Translations under genes and position numbers: made by a program
Source: Rhodococcus sp. 14-1411-2a
GTDB lineage: Bacteria; Actinomycetota; Actinomycetes; Mycobacteriales; Mycobacteriaceae
Assembly: GCF_002259485.1 (NCBI RefSeq)
Contig: NZ_NPGA01000015.1
Location: 62,001-126,000, forward strand
DNA length: 64,000 bases
Direction: 5' to 3'
Notes under the pieces: generated by a model
Told to the model about the DNA's origin: nothing
Seen by the model: the letters and a program-made list of their open reading frames with translations, nothing else
Databases searched by the model: none
Shown: positions 34,628 through 44,476 of the stretch, piece by piece
Numbering within the stretch: the stretch's first letter is position 1
Layout: each line of letters starts with the position of its first letter

Positions 34628-35289
34628 CGGACCAGCAGCCACTCTTCGTGGTGACGATAGAACGTCGACCGCTTCACCGTTCTGTCGCCGGCAATGCCGT
34701 CGCGGATCAGGTCTGCGGCGGGGGAGCCGAGCTGCATCGCCCGTCCGCTCACCCAGCGGCGAGGCAGAAATCGTCGGCGGCTGATCACTCGCGCGCGCAG
34801 TCCCGGCAACTCCGGAGTCGGTGCCACCTCGACGCCGGGTACGACTCCGGAGAACAACCGAGTGTCGTCGACGTAGGCCTCGCCTTCGAGTTCCGCGCCG
34901 CCGGCACCGCCGAGGAGTGCGCGACCGACGACGGCCTTGCCTGCGTCGTCGCGAATGAGGGGTGTGCTCGACGCCTTGCCCGTCAGTGCCACTTTGGCGG
35001 CGCGAGATCCGGTTCCGAGCTTGTAGATGTGGGCGGCGTCGGTTGCGGTCTCCGGTACGAACGCGACTTCGACGTGCAGACGGTCGGTGCGCATCAATCG
35101 GGTCAGTACGGCCGCCAGGGACGCGTCGCTGCCCAGGACGATGATGCGGGGGGCCGGTGCGGATTCGATGTCGGAGAAGATCGCGCTGCAGTCGTCGTCT
35201 GTCGGTACGGCATCGGCGGTGCGCAGTGGGACGTCGGTCAGCGTGATCGGCAACGGCGGATTTCCGCAGTGCAGAACGAACGGTGTCAC
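34624..35289 (-). CDS. Rv0358-like hypothetical protein
   Basis: 221 residues from a GTG at 35289. No known motif is recognised. It looks soluble and mixed alpha/beta, with RIIVLGSDASLAAVLTRLMRTDRLHVEVAFVP recalling a nucleotide-binding-type beta-alpha-beta start, resembling diacylglycerol-kinase-like N-termini in tone only. It is translationally coupled to the site-2 protease and divergent from purA, as in M. tuberculosis. Confidence 0.72.
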   Translation of the reverse strand: MTPFVLHCGNPPLPITLTDVPLRTADAVPTDDDCSAIFSDIESAPAPRIIVLGSDASLAAVLTRLMRTDRLHVEVAFVPETATDAAHIYKLGTGSRAAKVALTGKASSTPLIRDDAGKAVVGRALLGGAGGAELEGEAYVDDTRLFSGVVPGVEVAPTPELPGLRARVISRRRFLPRRWVSGRAMQLGSPAADLIRDGIAGDRTVKRSTFYRHHEEWLLVR

Positions 35290-35386
35290 GGCGCTCCTAG
35301 ATCTTCGTCGAACCCTCGAACGACCATAGTGCCCTCGTTTCGGCTCCACCGTAGCGGCATGCGGGCCAGCTCACCGCCTCGGCTAG

Positions 35387-36781
<1,395 letters not shown>

Positions 36782-36801
36782 GCAACCACTGCGAAATTCA
36801 G

Positions 36802-36831
36802 GCCCCGAGGCGTAATGCCTCGGGGCTTTTT
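36802..36831 (+). terminator. Intrinsic terminator after purA
   Basis: GCCCCGAGGC (36802-36811), GTAAT loop, GCCTCGGGGC (36817-36826), then TTTTT. A textbook Rho-independent terminator. Confidence 0.96.
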
Positions 36832-37207
36832 CGTGCCCGGATGCGCCGTCGATTGTCGACTTCGAACATCGGTGAGAAACAGCGGACCGGGTCGGGAAAG
36901 TGAGGGCGAAAGCAATTCGCTCGCTGTAATCGATCACGCCACCTGGGGCGATCCGCTGCAAGGTGGCTGTTTTCGTAATTCGAGAAGCTTTACACGCCGA
37001 GATCATGTGTAAACCAAAAGTATGAAACAAGCGGCCGAACATTCCCTCGGACTTTTACCATCACTTGGGTAACGGCCGAGAAGGTCGTTCCGAAACAATG
37101 GGCATCGCACCAGTTGCGGAGGCCTCTTCGGATGGCCGACCGACCTATAACCGGGTCACCTCCCCCTCCGGCCTCACGAACAAGGCCACCGAAGAAAGCG
37201 ACCAAGA
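36832..37207. other. Long intergenic region before the SipW-type operon
   Basis: No gene is seen. The base composition is more AT-rich than its surroundings, especially 36960-37070. A TATAAC at 37146-37151 may be a -10 element for the operon that starts at 37208, but no -35 stands at the usual distance, so an alternative sigma factor or a long leader is possible. No clear riboswitch was recognised. Confidence 0.5.
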
Positions 37208-37756
37208 ATGAACAAGGCAACCAAAGGCGCCATAGCCGCGGGGGCGGCAGCTGTACTGCTGCTCGGCGGTTTGGGCTCCTATGCGCTGTGGCAGGACACC
37301 GAAACTGTGACCGGAGGTGAGATCAACTCCGGTGAACTCTATTTCGATCCGGTCGCAAATACTGCGAACTGGACAGAGACGACGTCCGGGACGGTAATCG
37401 GAACCGACCCCTCTGGCTTCCTCATCGTGCCGGGCGACGTGCTCGAATACACGACCGACTACAATGTCACCTGGGCTGGAAACAATCTTCTTGCAAGCAT
37501 CACCGCCGACTTCGCCGACGTTACGGGTGATGCCGAGCTTGAAGCGGCTTTGGCCGGTGCAACGGTGTCAGTCAACGGTGGCCCGAACGTGCCGAACGGC
37601 GATCCGGTGAGCCTGCCGCTCGGGGCTACATCGCCAACTCTCATCACTGTCGCTGTCACGATCCCGTTCGATATCGATACCGGCGGACTCATCGCGCAAG
37701 ATGAGAGCGTCAGCCTCGCTGACATCACCCTCACGCTCGACCAGGTTCGTCCCTGA
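37208..37756 (+). CDS. SipW-type signal exported protein 1 (RER_14450-like)
   Basis: 182 residues. The N-terminus is basic then hydrophobic (AIAAGAAAVLLLGGLGSYALWQD), with the A-L-W-x-D and GGEINSGEL that follow the cleavage region in proteins handled by SipW-like peptidases. The mature part has a VPGDVLEYTTDYNV strand like TasA/camelysin proteins. It was recognised as close to the Rhodococcus 'alternate signal-mediated exported protein' family. It is probably secreted, perhaps as a fibre-forming or surface protein. First gene of a six-gene operon. Confidence 0.88.
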   Translation: MNKATKGAIAAGAAAVLLLGGLGSYALWQDTETVTGGEINSGELYFDPVANTANWTETTSGTVIGTDPSGFLIVPGDVLEYTTDYNVTWAGNNLLASITADFADVTGDAELEAALAGATVSVNGGPNVPNGDPVSLPLGATSPTLITVAVTIPFDIDTGGLIAQDESVSLADITLTLDQVRP

Positions 37757-37765
37757 CCGGTAGCA

Positions 37766-38326
37766 GTGACGAACAAGCACGGTCGTTATTGGGCGCTCGC
37801 AGCCGCGTCCGTCGCGGTGGTGGTCTTCGGATCAGCACAGTCGACGGGCGCGCTGTGGCGTGACGAGCAGATCGTCGCAGGCGGGACCATCAACTCCGGC
37901 ACCTTGGACATCAAGGTCGGCCCGAACGGAGCGGAAGTGAACGATTACGTTCTCACTGCACTCGGCGCGGCAGACCTCGGACCGAACGGTTTCTCGCAGG
38001 CACCGCTGTCGATTCGGAACGCCGGCAACGTACCGTTCAACTTTCGGCTGCAGGGAACGACCGCGACCGGAACGGTCCCCCTTGCTTTGACTGCGACAAC
38101 TGTTGCGGCCGAGGAGAATTGCCCGGCAGCAGGTGCGCCGACGGGTCCGACGACGCAGTTGTACACCGGAAATGCCAGTGGTGCGCAAGCTCCGGTGCCA
38201 CCGGCGGCCAGACTGTTGGCCGCAGGTGCCCGCGAAGTGTGGTGCTTTCGGCTCGCCGTCGGTGCCGATCCGCCGCAGAGCGCGTCGTCGACGGTGATGT
38301 TCTCGTTCAGGGCGGACCAGACGTGA
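37766..38326 (+). CDS. SipW-type signal exported protein 2
   Basis: 186 residues from a GTG 9 bp after the previous stop. The signal is YWALAAASVAVVVFGSAQSTG then ALWRDE and GGTINSGTLDIKV, the same pattern as its neighbour. The mature part has LSIRNAGNVPFNFRL, a strand pair of the TasA-like fold, and two Cys (EENCPAAG, EVWCFRL) that may bridge. Substrate of the signal peptidase encoded next. Confidence 0.85.
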   Translation: MTNKHGRYWALAAASVAVVVFGSAQSTGALWRDEQIVAGGTINSGTLDIKVGPNGAEVNDYVLTALGAADLGPNGFSQAPLSIRNAGNVPFNFRLQGTTATGTVPLALTATTVAAEENCPAAGAPTGPTTQLYTGNASGAQAPVPPAARLLAAGAREVWCFRLAVGADPPQSASSTVMFSFRADQT

Positions 38327-38922
38327 ATGCCGACGACGACACGGACGTGATCGAAACCGTCACGGACGTATCCGAGGAGAACCGGACCGGTGTCTGGTGG
38401 TGGGCGAGCCGGATCGCGTCGTACACGCTTCTGGCGGCGATGTTGTTCGTCCTCGGGGTGACCGTCGTCATTCCGAAAGTCACCGGTTCGACGCCTTACA
38501 CGATTCTCACCAGCTCGATGAAGCCGACGTACCCACCTGGAAGCCTGGTGGTGGTCAAGCCCGCCGACGCAGCCGAACTCGAGGTAGGCACGCCGATCAC
38601 CTACCAAATCCGTTCGGGCGAGCCCGAAGTGGTGACTCACCGCATCGTGGCGACCCGGCAGAGCGGACGAGGTATCACCACCTATGTCACTCGCGGGGAC
38701 AACAACGGATCCGACGACGAGAACCCGGTGCAGATCGGGCAAATTCGCGGAAAAGTCTGGTACTCGGTGCCGTACATGGGCTACGTCAACAATTGGCTCA
38801 ACGGTGAACAGCGAAAGATCACAGTGACTGTCATCGTCATCGGCTTGGCCGGGTATGCACTGTTCATGTTCGTCGGGGCAGGTGTCGATCGCTACCGCAG
38901 CCGAAAGGAGGAGTCGCCGTGA
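38323..38922 (+). CDS. sipW: ER-type signal peptidase I (SipW-like)
   Basis: 199 residues from a GTG overlapping the previous stop (GTGA). One N-terminal TM (YTLLAAMLFVLGVTVVIP), the catalytic Ser in LTSSMKPTYPPGSLVVVK, then VVTHRIVATR in which His replaces the Lys of ordinary bacterial type-I peptidases, and TRGDNNGSDD with the acidic residue. This Ser-His-Asp set is that of the ER/archaeal/SipW branch. A C-terminal TM ends it. It should cleave the SipW-type signals of the neighbours. Confidence 0.93.
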   Translation: MNADDDTDVIETVTDVSEENRTGVWWWASRIASYTLLAAMLFVLGVTVVIPKVTGSTPYTILTSSMKPTYPPGSLVVVKPADAAELEVGTPITYQIRSGEPEVVTHRIVATRQSGRGITTYVTRGDNNGSDDENPVQIGQIRGKVWYSVPYMGYVNNWLNGEQRKITVTVIVIGLAGYALFMFVGAGVDRYRSRKEESP

Positions 38923-39428
38923 GGCACAGTACTTTTGTCGCCTGCACGGCCGTCTTCGCCGGCGTCGCAGTCGTGTTGTTCCTCGGTGCCGGATCCACCC
39001 GAGCGCAAACGATCAAGTACAGCGACGACGGGAGGGAGTGGGCGCCGACCCTTCGAAGTGCATTCTTCGACAACGATATTCGGTGGGTTCCCGGCGACTC
39101 GCGTGAATCGCAGTTCCACGTGTTCAACGACACCGACCGGGACGGACGTCTCTGGCTGACCTTCGACAGCGACAACCCGGCGTTCCTTCGAGCCCTGAGC
39201 GTCTCCATCGGCGGCGGCGAGTTGGCCGAATCGTGCGCGTGGATCGACCTCGAGGCCGGAGAGAAGAAGCGCATCGACGCGGAGGTCTCGATGGCCGATT
39301 CAGCCGGAAACGACACTCGAACCTCCATCGCACGAATCGATCTGATCGTGCAATGGGACAACAGCAACAACGCCGAGTGCCCGGAAGTCTCGGGCGCGCG
39401 GACGGATACGGAAGGGGCGCAGCCCTGA
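38919..39428 (+). CDS. Exported protein with PGD motif, classical signal
   Basis: 169 residues; AAGGAGGAG precedes the GTG, which overlaps the peptidase stop. The signal (TFVACTAVFAGVAVVLFLGAGSTRAQ) has an ordinary A-x-A-like end, unlike its neighbours. IRWVPGDSRESQFHVFNDTD is the same PGD strand motif seen in exported proteins 1 and 4. Two Cys are present. It may be an assembly partner or cap of the secreted proteins; that is inference. Confidence 0.78.
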   Translation: MRHSTFVACTAVFAGVAVVLFLGAGSTRAQTIKYSDDGREWAPTLRSAFFDNDIRWVPGDSRESQFHVFNDTDRDGRLWLTFDSDNPAFLRALSVSIGGGELAESCAWIDLEAGEKKRIDAEVSMADSAGNDTRTSIARIDLIVQWDNSNNAECPEVSGARTDTEGAQP

Positions 39429-40060
39429 TGTCGCGTCACAGTGGCACCGCCGGTGCAAGGTCGGTTCTCCGCCGAATAGGCTCTGCGCTCATCAGCGCGC
39501 GCGCCCGAGCCATCATGTCGATCGGTATTGTCCTAGGCCTCGGTGCCGTGGGAACCCTTGCCGCATGGTCGGATACGGCGACCGCGACGTCGGGTGTGTT
39601 CACAACGGGTCGGCTCGACATCAAGGTGGGTGACCCCGCTGTGGACAACAATCCGCCGGCGTTCACCACGACGCTGGCCAATCCTGCGATCTGGCCGGGA
39701 GATACCGTCGCGGCCGGGCTTCTGGTGACCAACGACGTCGGTTCGGTCGCCAATTCCTACACCATTTCTGTTCTGGCCAGCAATGCCACTCTCGGGAATC
39801 TTCTCAACTCTTCGGTGCACTCCGGCCCGCCTGTGTCCGGCGTGTGTACTGGAAGCCCGATCAGCACGGTGACGGGACTCGGAACATCGAAGGTCTTCCC
39901 AGGTCTCAATCGGTCACTGATTGCGCGGCCGACAGAGGCCGTCATCGCTGGGCAGACCGACCAACTGTGCATCAGCGTGACCATGCCGGCCGGGACAGCT
40001 CAGCCCAATCCCGTTGCCACCGGTACCATCACGTACACCATCACCGCGACTTCGACGTAG
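39428..40060 (+). CDS. SipW-type signal exported protein 3
   Basis: 210 residues; the ATG shares one base with the previous stop (TGATG). A basic N-terminus of about 29 residues precedes the hydrophobic segment IMSIGIVLGLGAVGTLAAWSD, then GVFTTGRLDIKVGD, closely like protein 2. AIWPGDTVAAGLLVTNDVGS is the TasA-like PGD strand. Two Cys (GVCTGS, QLCISV). Likely secreted and cleaved by one of the two SipW-like peptidases. Confidence 0.87.
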   Translation: MSRHSGTAGARSVLRRIGSALISARARAIMSIGIVLGLGAVGTLAAWSDTATATSGVFTTGRLDIKVGDPAVDNNPPAFTTTLANPAIWPGDTVAAGLLVTNDVGSVANSYTISVLASNATLGNLLNSSVHSGPPVSGVCTGSPISTVTGLGTSKVFPGLNRSLIARPTEAVIAGQTDQLCISVTMPAGTAQPNPVATGTITYTITATST

Positions 40061-40063
40061 ATC

Positions 40064-41713
40064 ATGTCCGCTACCCACGCCGCCTCCGCTGACCGCACCC
40101 GATCTCGCCCACGCCTGTTTCGCGAAATTGTTCTGACCGTCGGCGCTGTCGCCGGACTCGTCTGTGTGCTTTTTGCGCTCGCGGCCGTGTTCTTCGGTAT
40201 CACCCCCTTGGTCTTCCGCTCTGGGTCCATGGCCCCCGCCATCGACACCGGCGCTCTGGCGCTGAGCAAGACGACTCCGGTCGCGGACATCGAGGTCGGC
40301 GACATCGTCAAGGTCACCAACTCGTCGGGAGCAGGAATCACCCACCGCGTGGTCGAGATCGGGGCCGTCGGAACCGATAGCGCGCAGCTGTTCCTTCAGG
40401 GTGACGCGAACGCTGAGCCCGATGCCGAGAGTTACGTGGTGTCAGAGGCCGATCGCGTGTTCTTCAGCGTCGGGAAACTCGGTTACGCGGTCAGCTGGCT
40501 CAGCGGCCCGGTCGCAGTGTTCATCGGTGGCATCGCCGTCGGCGCACTTCTCATGACTGCGTTCGGTTTTCGTAGGCCCAGCGTGGAGTCCGATGCAGAG
40601 TCCACTGCGAAGCCCGACGACGATCGACTGCAGGAATCGCGCAGTGGGCGGCACAGTGCCCACGGACGTGGGCCGTCGACCCTCGGGGTGGTGCTCACGT
40701 TGGCGACCATCTCGGCCGTGGGTATCGGTGCCTCGAACACTCCGACAACCCTTGCTGCGGGACAAGATACGGCGACGGCCCTCAGCGGCACCATCACCAC
40801 GGCGTTGCCTCTTCCGGTGCCACAATCGGTAGACTGCAACAATCGCAGCGGCCTGATAAATGTGATCGGTAATTACGTCACCATGTCGTGGGCGTCCGCC
40901 GGTACAGGTTTCACGTACAGGTGGACGATCACCAGGGTGACGCAGAACGGGCAAGCTGATCGGATCGAGAACGTGTCGGGCACTTCCGTCGACATTTCCA
41001 ACGGGCTCTTGTTGGGCACGAGGACGGGAACGTGGCTCTTCACAGTGCAGACAGTGTCCGGCACCAGGCTGTCCGCGCCGAGTGCCGGCTTTACGTTGGA
41101 CATGGCATCGACGACGTCTACGTTGAATCTCCTTCCCAGCGTTCGGTGCGGCTCCGCGGTAGCCGCCGGCATCTCTGCTCGCAGTGCCCCCTTGGCAGTA
41201 GAGCCCGAGACCACCGAACCCGCGCCGACGGTGACGTCTATCGTTCCGGAGTCGACACTCGCACCGGCCCCAACAACGACGGATCCGTCGCTCACCGAGG
41301 AGTCCCCGGCTCCGCCGCCGGTCGAAGTTCCGGCAACAACGACAACCGTCCCGCCGACAACGACAACAACGACCGTCCCACCGCCGACCACCACCACTCC
41401 GCCTGCTCCCGCGGTTCTGTCCGCCCCGGTGACCTCGCCGTCGGGTGCGTCGACTGCCCAGGTCGTCGACATCGACGGCGTTCCGACGTTGCAGATCGTC
41501 GACGCCATCGGAGCAGTCCAGTACAGCGCTCCCGCCACGTCCAGTGAGGCATACGGCTATGGCGTGAACTGGTCGGCGGGAGACCAGCTGTGGCTGCTCG
41601 GTCCCGATCAGTTGGTTCGTCTCGACAGCAGCGGCGGTTCGTGGTCTCGAACGGTGATAGATCCGACGGCGACGGATCTCGTTCCGGCCGATATTCTCGA
41701 GCTCCTGAACTAG
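40064..41713 (+). CDS. Signal peptidase fused to SipW-type signal and Thr/Pro-rich secreted domain
   Basis: 549 residues, 3 bp after the previous stop. Residues 1-170 are a complete ER-type signal peptidase: TM1 22-46, Ser55 in RSGSMAP, His94 in ITHRVVE, Asp114 in LQGDAN, TM2 about 145-168. A charged cytoplasmic linker (172-203) follows, then a third hydrophobic segment 205-223 and AGQDTATALSGTI, a degenerate form of the SipW-type signal that lacks the Trp. The rest is secreted: a beta domain (about 250-360), a Thr/Pro linker (about 395-460) and a C-terminal domain. The protein could cut its own internal signal. A frame fusion by sequencing error is unlikely, because no stop or restart signal lies between the parts. 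Confidence 0.85.
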   Translation: MSATHAASADRTRSRPRLFREIVLTVGAVAGLVCVLFALAAVFFGITPLVFRSGSMAPAIDTGALALSKTTPVADIEVGDIVKVTNSSGAGITHRVVEIGAVGTDSAQLFLQGDANAEPDAESYVVSEADRVFFSVGKLGYAVSWLSGPVAVFIGGIAVGALLMTAFGFRRPSVESDAESTAKPDDDRLQESRSGRHSAHGRGPSTLGVVLTLATISAVGIGASNTPTTLAAGQDTATALSGTITTALPLPVPQSVDCNNRSGLINVIGNYVTMSWASAGTGFTYRWTITRVTQNGQADRIENVSGTSVDISNGLLLGTRTGTWLFTVQTVSGTRLSAPSAGFTLDMASTTSTLNLLPSVRCGSAVAAGISARSAPLAVEPETTEPAPTVTSIVPESTLAPAPTTTDPSLTEESPAPPPVEVPATTTTVPPTTTTTTVPPPTTTTPPAPAVLSAPVTSPSGASTAQVVDIDGVPTLQIVDAIGAVQYSAPATSSEAYGYGVNWSAGDQLWLLGPDQLVRLDSSGGSWSRTVIDPTATDLVPADILELLN

Positions 41714-41802
41714 CCCATTTCACATATATGTCTTATTCGTCAGGCGCCGCCGCTGTTCGACGTGGATAATTGTCGCCAGGTCGGGCGACGAAAGGTCGAG
41801 TA

Positions 41803-42243
41803 ATGACTGAAAATTACAATGGGTTGGAAGTTTTCAGCTACCAATTCGATCGCTTCGCATACGAACATCCTTGGATCGGCGCTCAGGCCGGTGAATTCAT
41901 GCTCGGCCCCGAGGGTGGGGGAATGCTCGAATTCACCCATGCGACCGTGTTCGCTCTCCCCGAAGGTGGCGCGCACGAAGTGCACGGCCCGATCCTCGAC
42001 TGGTATCTCGGCCACGGGGGACCCTATGGCGCACTTGGCTATCCGATCAGCAACGAGCGTCCGACGCCTACCGGATCCGGTCGCTACAACTTGTTTCAGC
42101 GCGGAGCTATCGGGTGGTTGCCGGATGTAGGTGCATTCACCATCGGCGGTCGGAGCGAGGAATCCGATGTCAGTCCGGGACCGGAAGCCGTGTTGGTGTC
42201 CGCGGTCGATGAACCTATCCCGGCATTCGGCATTTCTGCCTGA
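41803..42243 (+). CDS. LGFP-repeat protein
   Basis: 146 residues from the ATG at 41803 with AAAGG upstream. GALGYPISNERPTP and GRYNLFQRGAIGWLPDVG match the LGFP repeat, which binds or decorates the mycolata cell wall; the N-terminal half looks like a degenerate second repeat. No signal peptide is seen, so export is uncertain. It is 89 bp after the SipW-type operon on the same strand and may be co-expressed. Confidence 0.78.
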   Translation: MTENYNGLEVFSYQFDRFAYEHPWIGAQAGEFMLGPEGGGMLEFTHATVFALPEGGAHEVHGPILDWYLGHGGPYGALGYPISNERPTPTGSGRYNLFQRGAIGWLPDVGAFTIGGRSEESDVSPGPEAVLVSAVDEPIPAFGISA

Positions 42244-42311
42244 AACCCGTTCTTGCTCCCTGTTTCGGGCGATTTATTCGGTCGAGTAGTTTCATCTGGT
42301 CCGGCAGCAAT

Positions 42312-42836
42312 TCAGAACAATCTCGGCTCGTCGAATCCCGGTACACCCTCGATGCCGAGTATCTTTTGTTTGGTATTCGTACCACCCGGTGCCGAAAAGC
42401 CGCCGACTTCCGTACCGGCACCGAGCACTCGATGGCACGGGACGATGATCGGTACAGGGTTGCGTCCCAGCGCACCGCCTACGGCCTGCGCTGCGCCGGG
42501 GTGGCCGAGTCGGCGGGCAATGTCGCCGTATGTGAGTGTCGCGCCCCGGGGAATCCCACTGCATACGGTGTACACCGCGGCGTCGAACTCCGAGACGTCC
42601 AGCACCAGTGGAATCGGGCTCATGTCGACAGTACGTCCATCGAGCAGGGCGACAATTCGCTCGATCGCGTCGGCCGCGAGAGCGTCGACGGGTCGTTCCG
42701 CTGCACCGAAGCCGGCCAGGTAGTCCAACATCGCCTCGTCCGATGGTTCGGGGAGGGCGACCGCGACCACTCCGTCGTCGGTCCAGGCGATGCCGCAACG
42801 GCCGATGGCGGTGTCGAAGAGCGTGCTGCTCGGCAT
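42312..42836 (-). CDS. ogt: Methylated-DNA-protein cysteine methyltransferase
   Basis: 174 residues from the ATG at 42836; a GTG at 42851 is possible. IVPCHRV holds acceptor Cys134 and GALGRNPVPI precedes it; RGATLTYGDIARRLGHPGAAQAVG is the helix-turn-helix with the Tyr and Arg finger. It repairs O6-alkylguanine by suicide transfer of the alkyl group. It is divergent from the MocR-type regulator with about 90 bp between. Confidence 0.93.
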   Translation of the reverse strand: MPSSTLFDTAIGRCGIAWTDDGVVAVALPEPSDEAMLDYLAGFGAAERPVDALAADAIERIVALLDGRTVDMSPIPLVLDVSEFDAAVYTVCSGIPRGATLTYGDIARRLGHPGAAQAVGGALGRNPVPIIVPCHRVLGAGTEVGGFSAPGGTNTKQKILGIEGVPGFDEPRLF

Positions 42837-42927
42837 CGGTCCAGTATTCACCTGACCTCAGTCGGCAGTCCAGTGAAAAGCTCAATGGACTTGAAAGTCG
42901 AAGACCAGTGGGCGAATACTGGTGGGC

Positions 42928-44409
42928 ATGGCTTCAAGAGTCCTCAATGCAGCGTCACTGGCCCGTGATCTCGGCAGCTGGCGCGGCGACGCGTCCTCGG
43001 ACGGATCCGGCAGGCGCAAGGCGTCGCGTCCGACGTATCGGGCGTTGGCCGACGGCGTTCGACTTCTCATTCACGACGGTCGCATTCCGCTCGGTGTCGG
43101 TCTGCCCAGTGAGCGTGATCTGTCGGCGGCTCTCGATCTCAGTCGTACCACCATCACGTCCTCGTATTCGGTCCTGCGCGACGAGGGCTATCTGATCAGC
43201 AGGCAGGGATCGCGCAGTACCGTCGCCCTGCCCGCAGCGCCCACCCCCAATGGACTATTGATTCAGTCGACGACGCCGTCGGGTCCGGTGGTGGACATGT
43301 CTCACGCGGCGATGGCAGCGGCGGACGGCACCATGACCGCGGCGTACGAGTCTGCGCTACAGGCACTTCCGACGTATCTGCCGACGCACGGCATGGAACC
43401 CATCGGTCTGGCGGTGCTGCGGGAGGCCATCGCACAACGCTTCGTCGAGCGTGGCCTGCCGACGACTGCTGATCAGATCATGGTGACTTCCGGTGCGCAG
43501 CAGGCGGTCCGGCTGTTGCTGGGCACGTTGACCTCGCCCGGTGATCGAGTGCTGATCGACCATCCGACCTATCCCAACGCGCTCGAAGCCATCAGGCGAG
43601 TCGGTGCCCGTCCCGTGCCGGTGCCGGTGCGTCCGGCCGACGGCGACTGGGATCTCGACGGGATCCGCAGTGCCGCACGGCAAACCGCCGCCAAGGTGGC
43701 GTATCTGATTCCGGACTTCCACAACCCCACCGGCCAGGTGCTGGGTGCCGAGGGTCGAGCGGAGCTCGCCCGCATCACCCGTGACACGCGCATGACGCTC
43801 ATCGTCGACGAGACCATGGTGGATCTGTGGCTCGACGCCCCACCACCCCCACCGGTCGCGTCGTTCGGGCGGGTCTCGGGGTCCGATATCGTCACGATCG
43901 GATCGGCATCCAAGTCGTTCTGGGGTGGTCTGCGCATCGGATGGATCAGGGCGCATCCGTCGCTCGTCTCGCAGCTGGCGGGCTCGAGGGCGGCACACGA
44001 CCTCGGCACGTCGATCATGGATCAGTTGGCGTCCTCGTTCCTGCTGCAGGACGCGGAACCGGCGCTCGAGCTCCGTCGGTCGCAGCTACGTGAGCGTCGT
44101 GAGGTGCTCGAAGACGCTCTGGCAGAACATCTTCCGGACTGGCGCTACCGCCGCTCCGAGGGCGGCATGTCGCTGTGGTTGCAGCTGCCTGCACCGGTGT
44201 CGAGTGCGCTCGCCGCCACCGCTCCCGCCTTCGGCGCAGTGCTGGCCGCGGGACCGAGGTTCGGCGTCGAGGGTGCCTTCGAGCGCTACCTCAGGCTGCC
44301 GTACACCCGTGAGCCGCAAGAGCTTCGGGCCGCGGTGATGGCGACGGCGGCGGCGTATCGAGCACTGGCCCCGAGCGCCGAATCGGAACAACCGGCGCTG
44401 GTCTTCTGA
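42928..44409 (+). CDS. MocR/PdxR-type GntR-aminotransferase regulator
   Basis: 493 residues from the ATG at 42928; a GTG at 42922 adds two. The N-terminal GntR winged helix is in LADGVRLLIHDGRIPLGVGLPSERDLSAALDLSRTTITSSY; from about residue 115 an aminotransferase class-I domain follows with PTYPNALEAI, DFHNPTGQ and Lys329 in GSASKSFWGG as the PLP-binding lysine. MocR proteins regulate vitamin B6, GABA or efflux genes. The usual target is divergent, which here would be ogt, so the role is unclear. Confidence 0.88.
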   Translation: MASRVLNAASLARDLGSWRGDASSDGSGRRKASRPTYRALADGVRLLIHDGRIPLGVGLPSERDLSAALDLSRTTITSSYSVLRDEGYLISRQGSRSTVALPAAPTPNGLLIQSTTPSGPVVDMSHAAMAAADGTMTAAYESALQALPTYLPTHGMEPIGLAVLREAIAQRFVERGLPTTADQIMVTSGAQQAVRLLLGTLTSPGDRVLIDHPTYPNALEAIRRVGARPVPVPVRPADGDWDLDGIRSAARQTAAKVAYLIPDFHNPTGQVLGAEGRAELARITRDTRMTLIVDETMVDLWLDAPPPPPVASFGRVSGSDIVTIGSASKSFWGGLRIGWIRAHPSLVSQLAGSRAAHDLGTSIMDQLASSFLLQDAEPALELRRSQLRERREVLEDALAEHLPDWRYRRSEGGMSLWLQLPAPVSSALAATAPAFGAVLAAGPRFGVEGAFERYLRLPYTREPQELRAAVMATAAAYRALAPSAESEQPALVF

Positions 44410-44412
44410 CCG

Positions 44413-44468
44413 CGAACTCGAAGTTACGGACGGAAATCAGCCGAAATCCGTCCACAACTTCGAGTTCG
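44413..44468. terminator. Two-block hairpin between convergent genes
   Basis: Outer arms CGAACTCGAAGTT (44413-44425) and AACTTCGAGTTCG (44456-44468); inner arms GGACGGA (44428-44434) and TCCGTCC (44447-44453). Both blocks are perfect. It lies just past the MocR stop, 8 bp before the end of the racemase gene, and probably terminates both. Confidence 0.75.
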
Positions 44469-44476
44469 ACGCGCAA

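Noticed and set aside
36832..37207. A riboswitch or other structured RNA before the SipW-type operon.
   Set aside because: No known riboswitch core or strong long stem could be drawn by eye; a covariance-model search would be needed.
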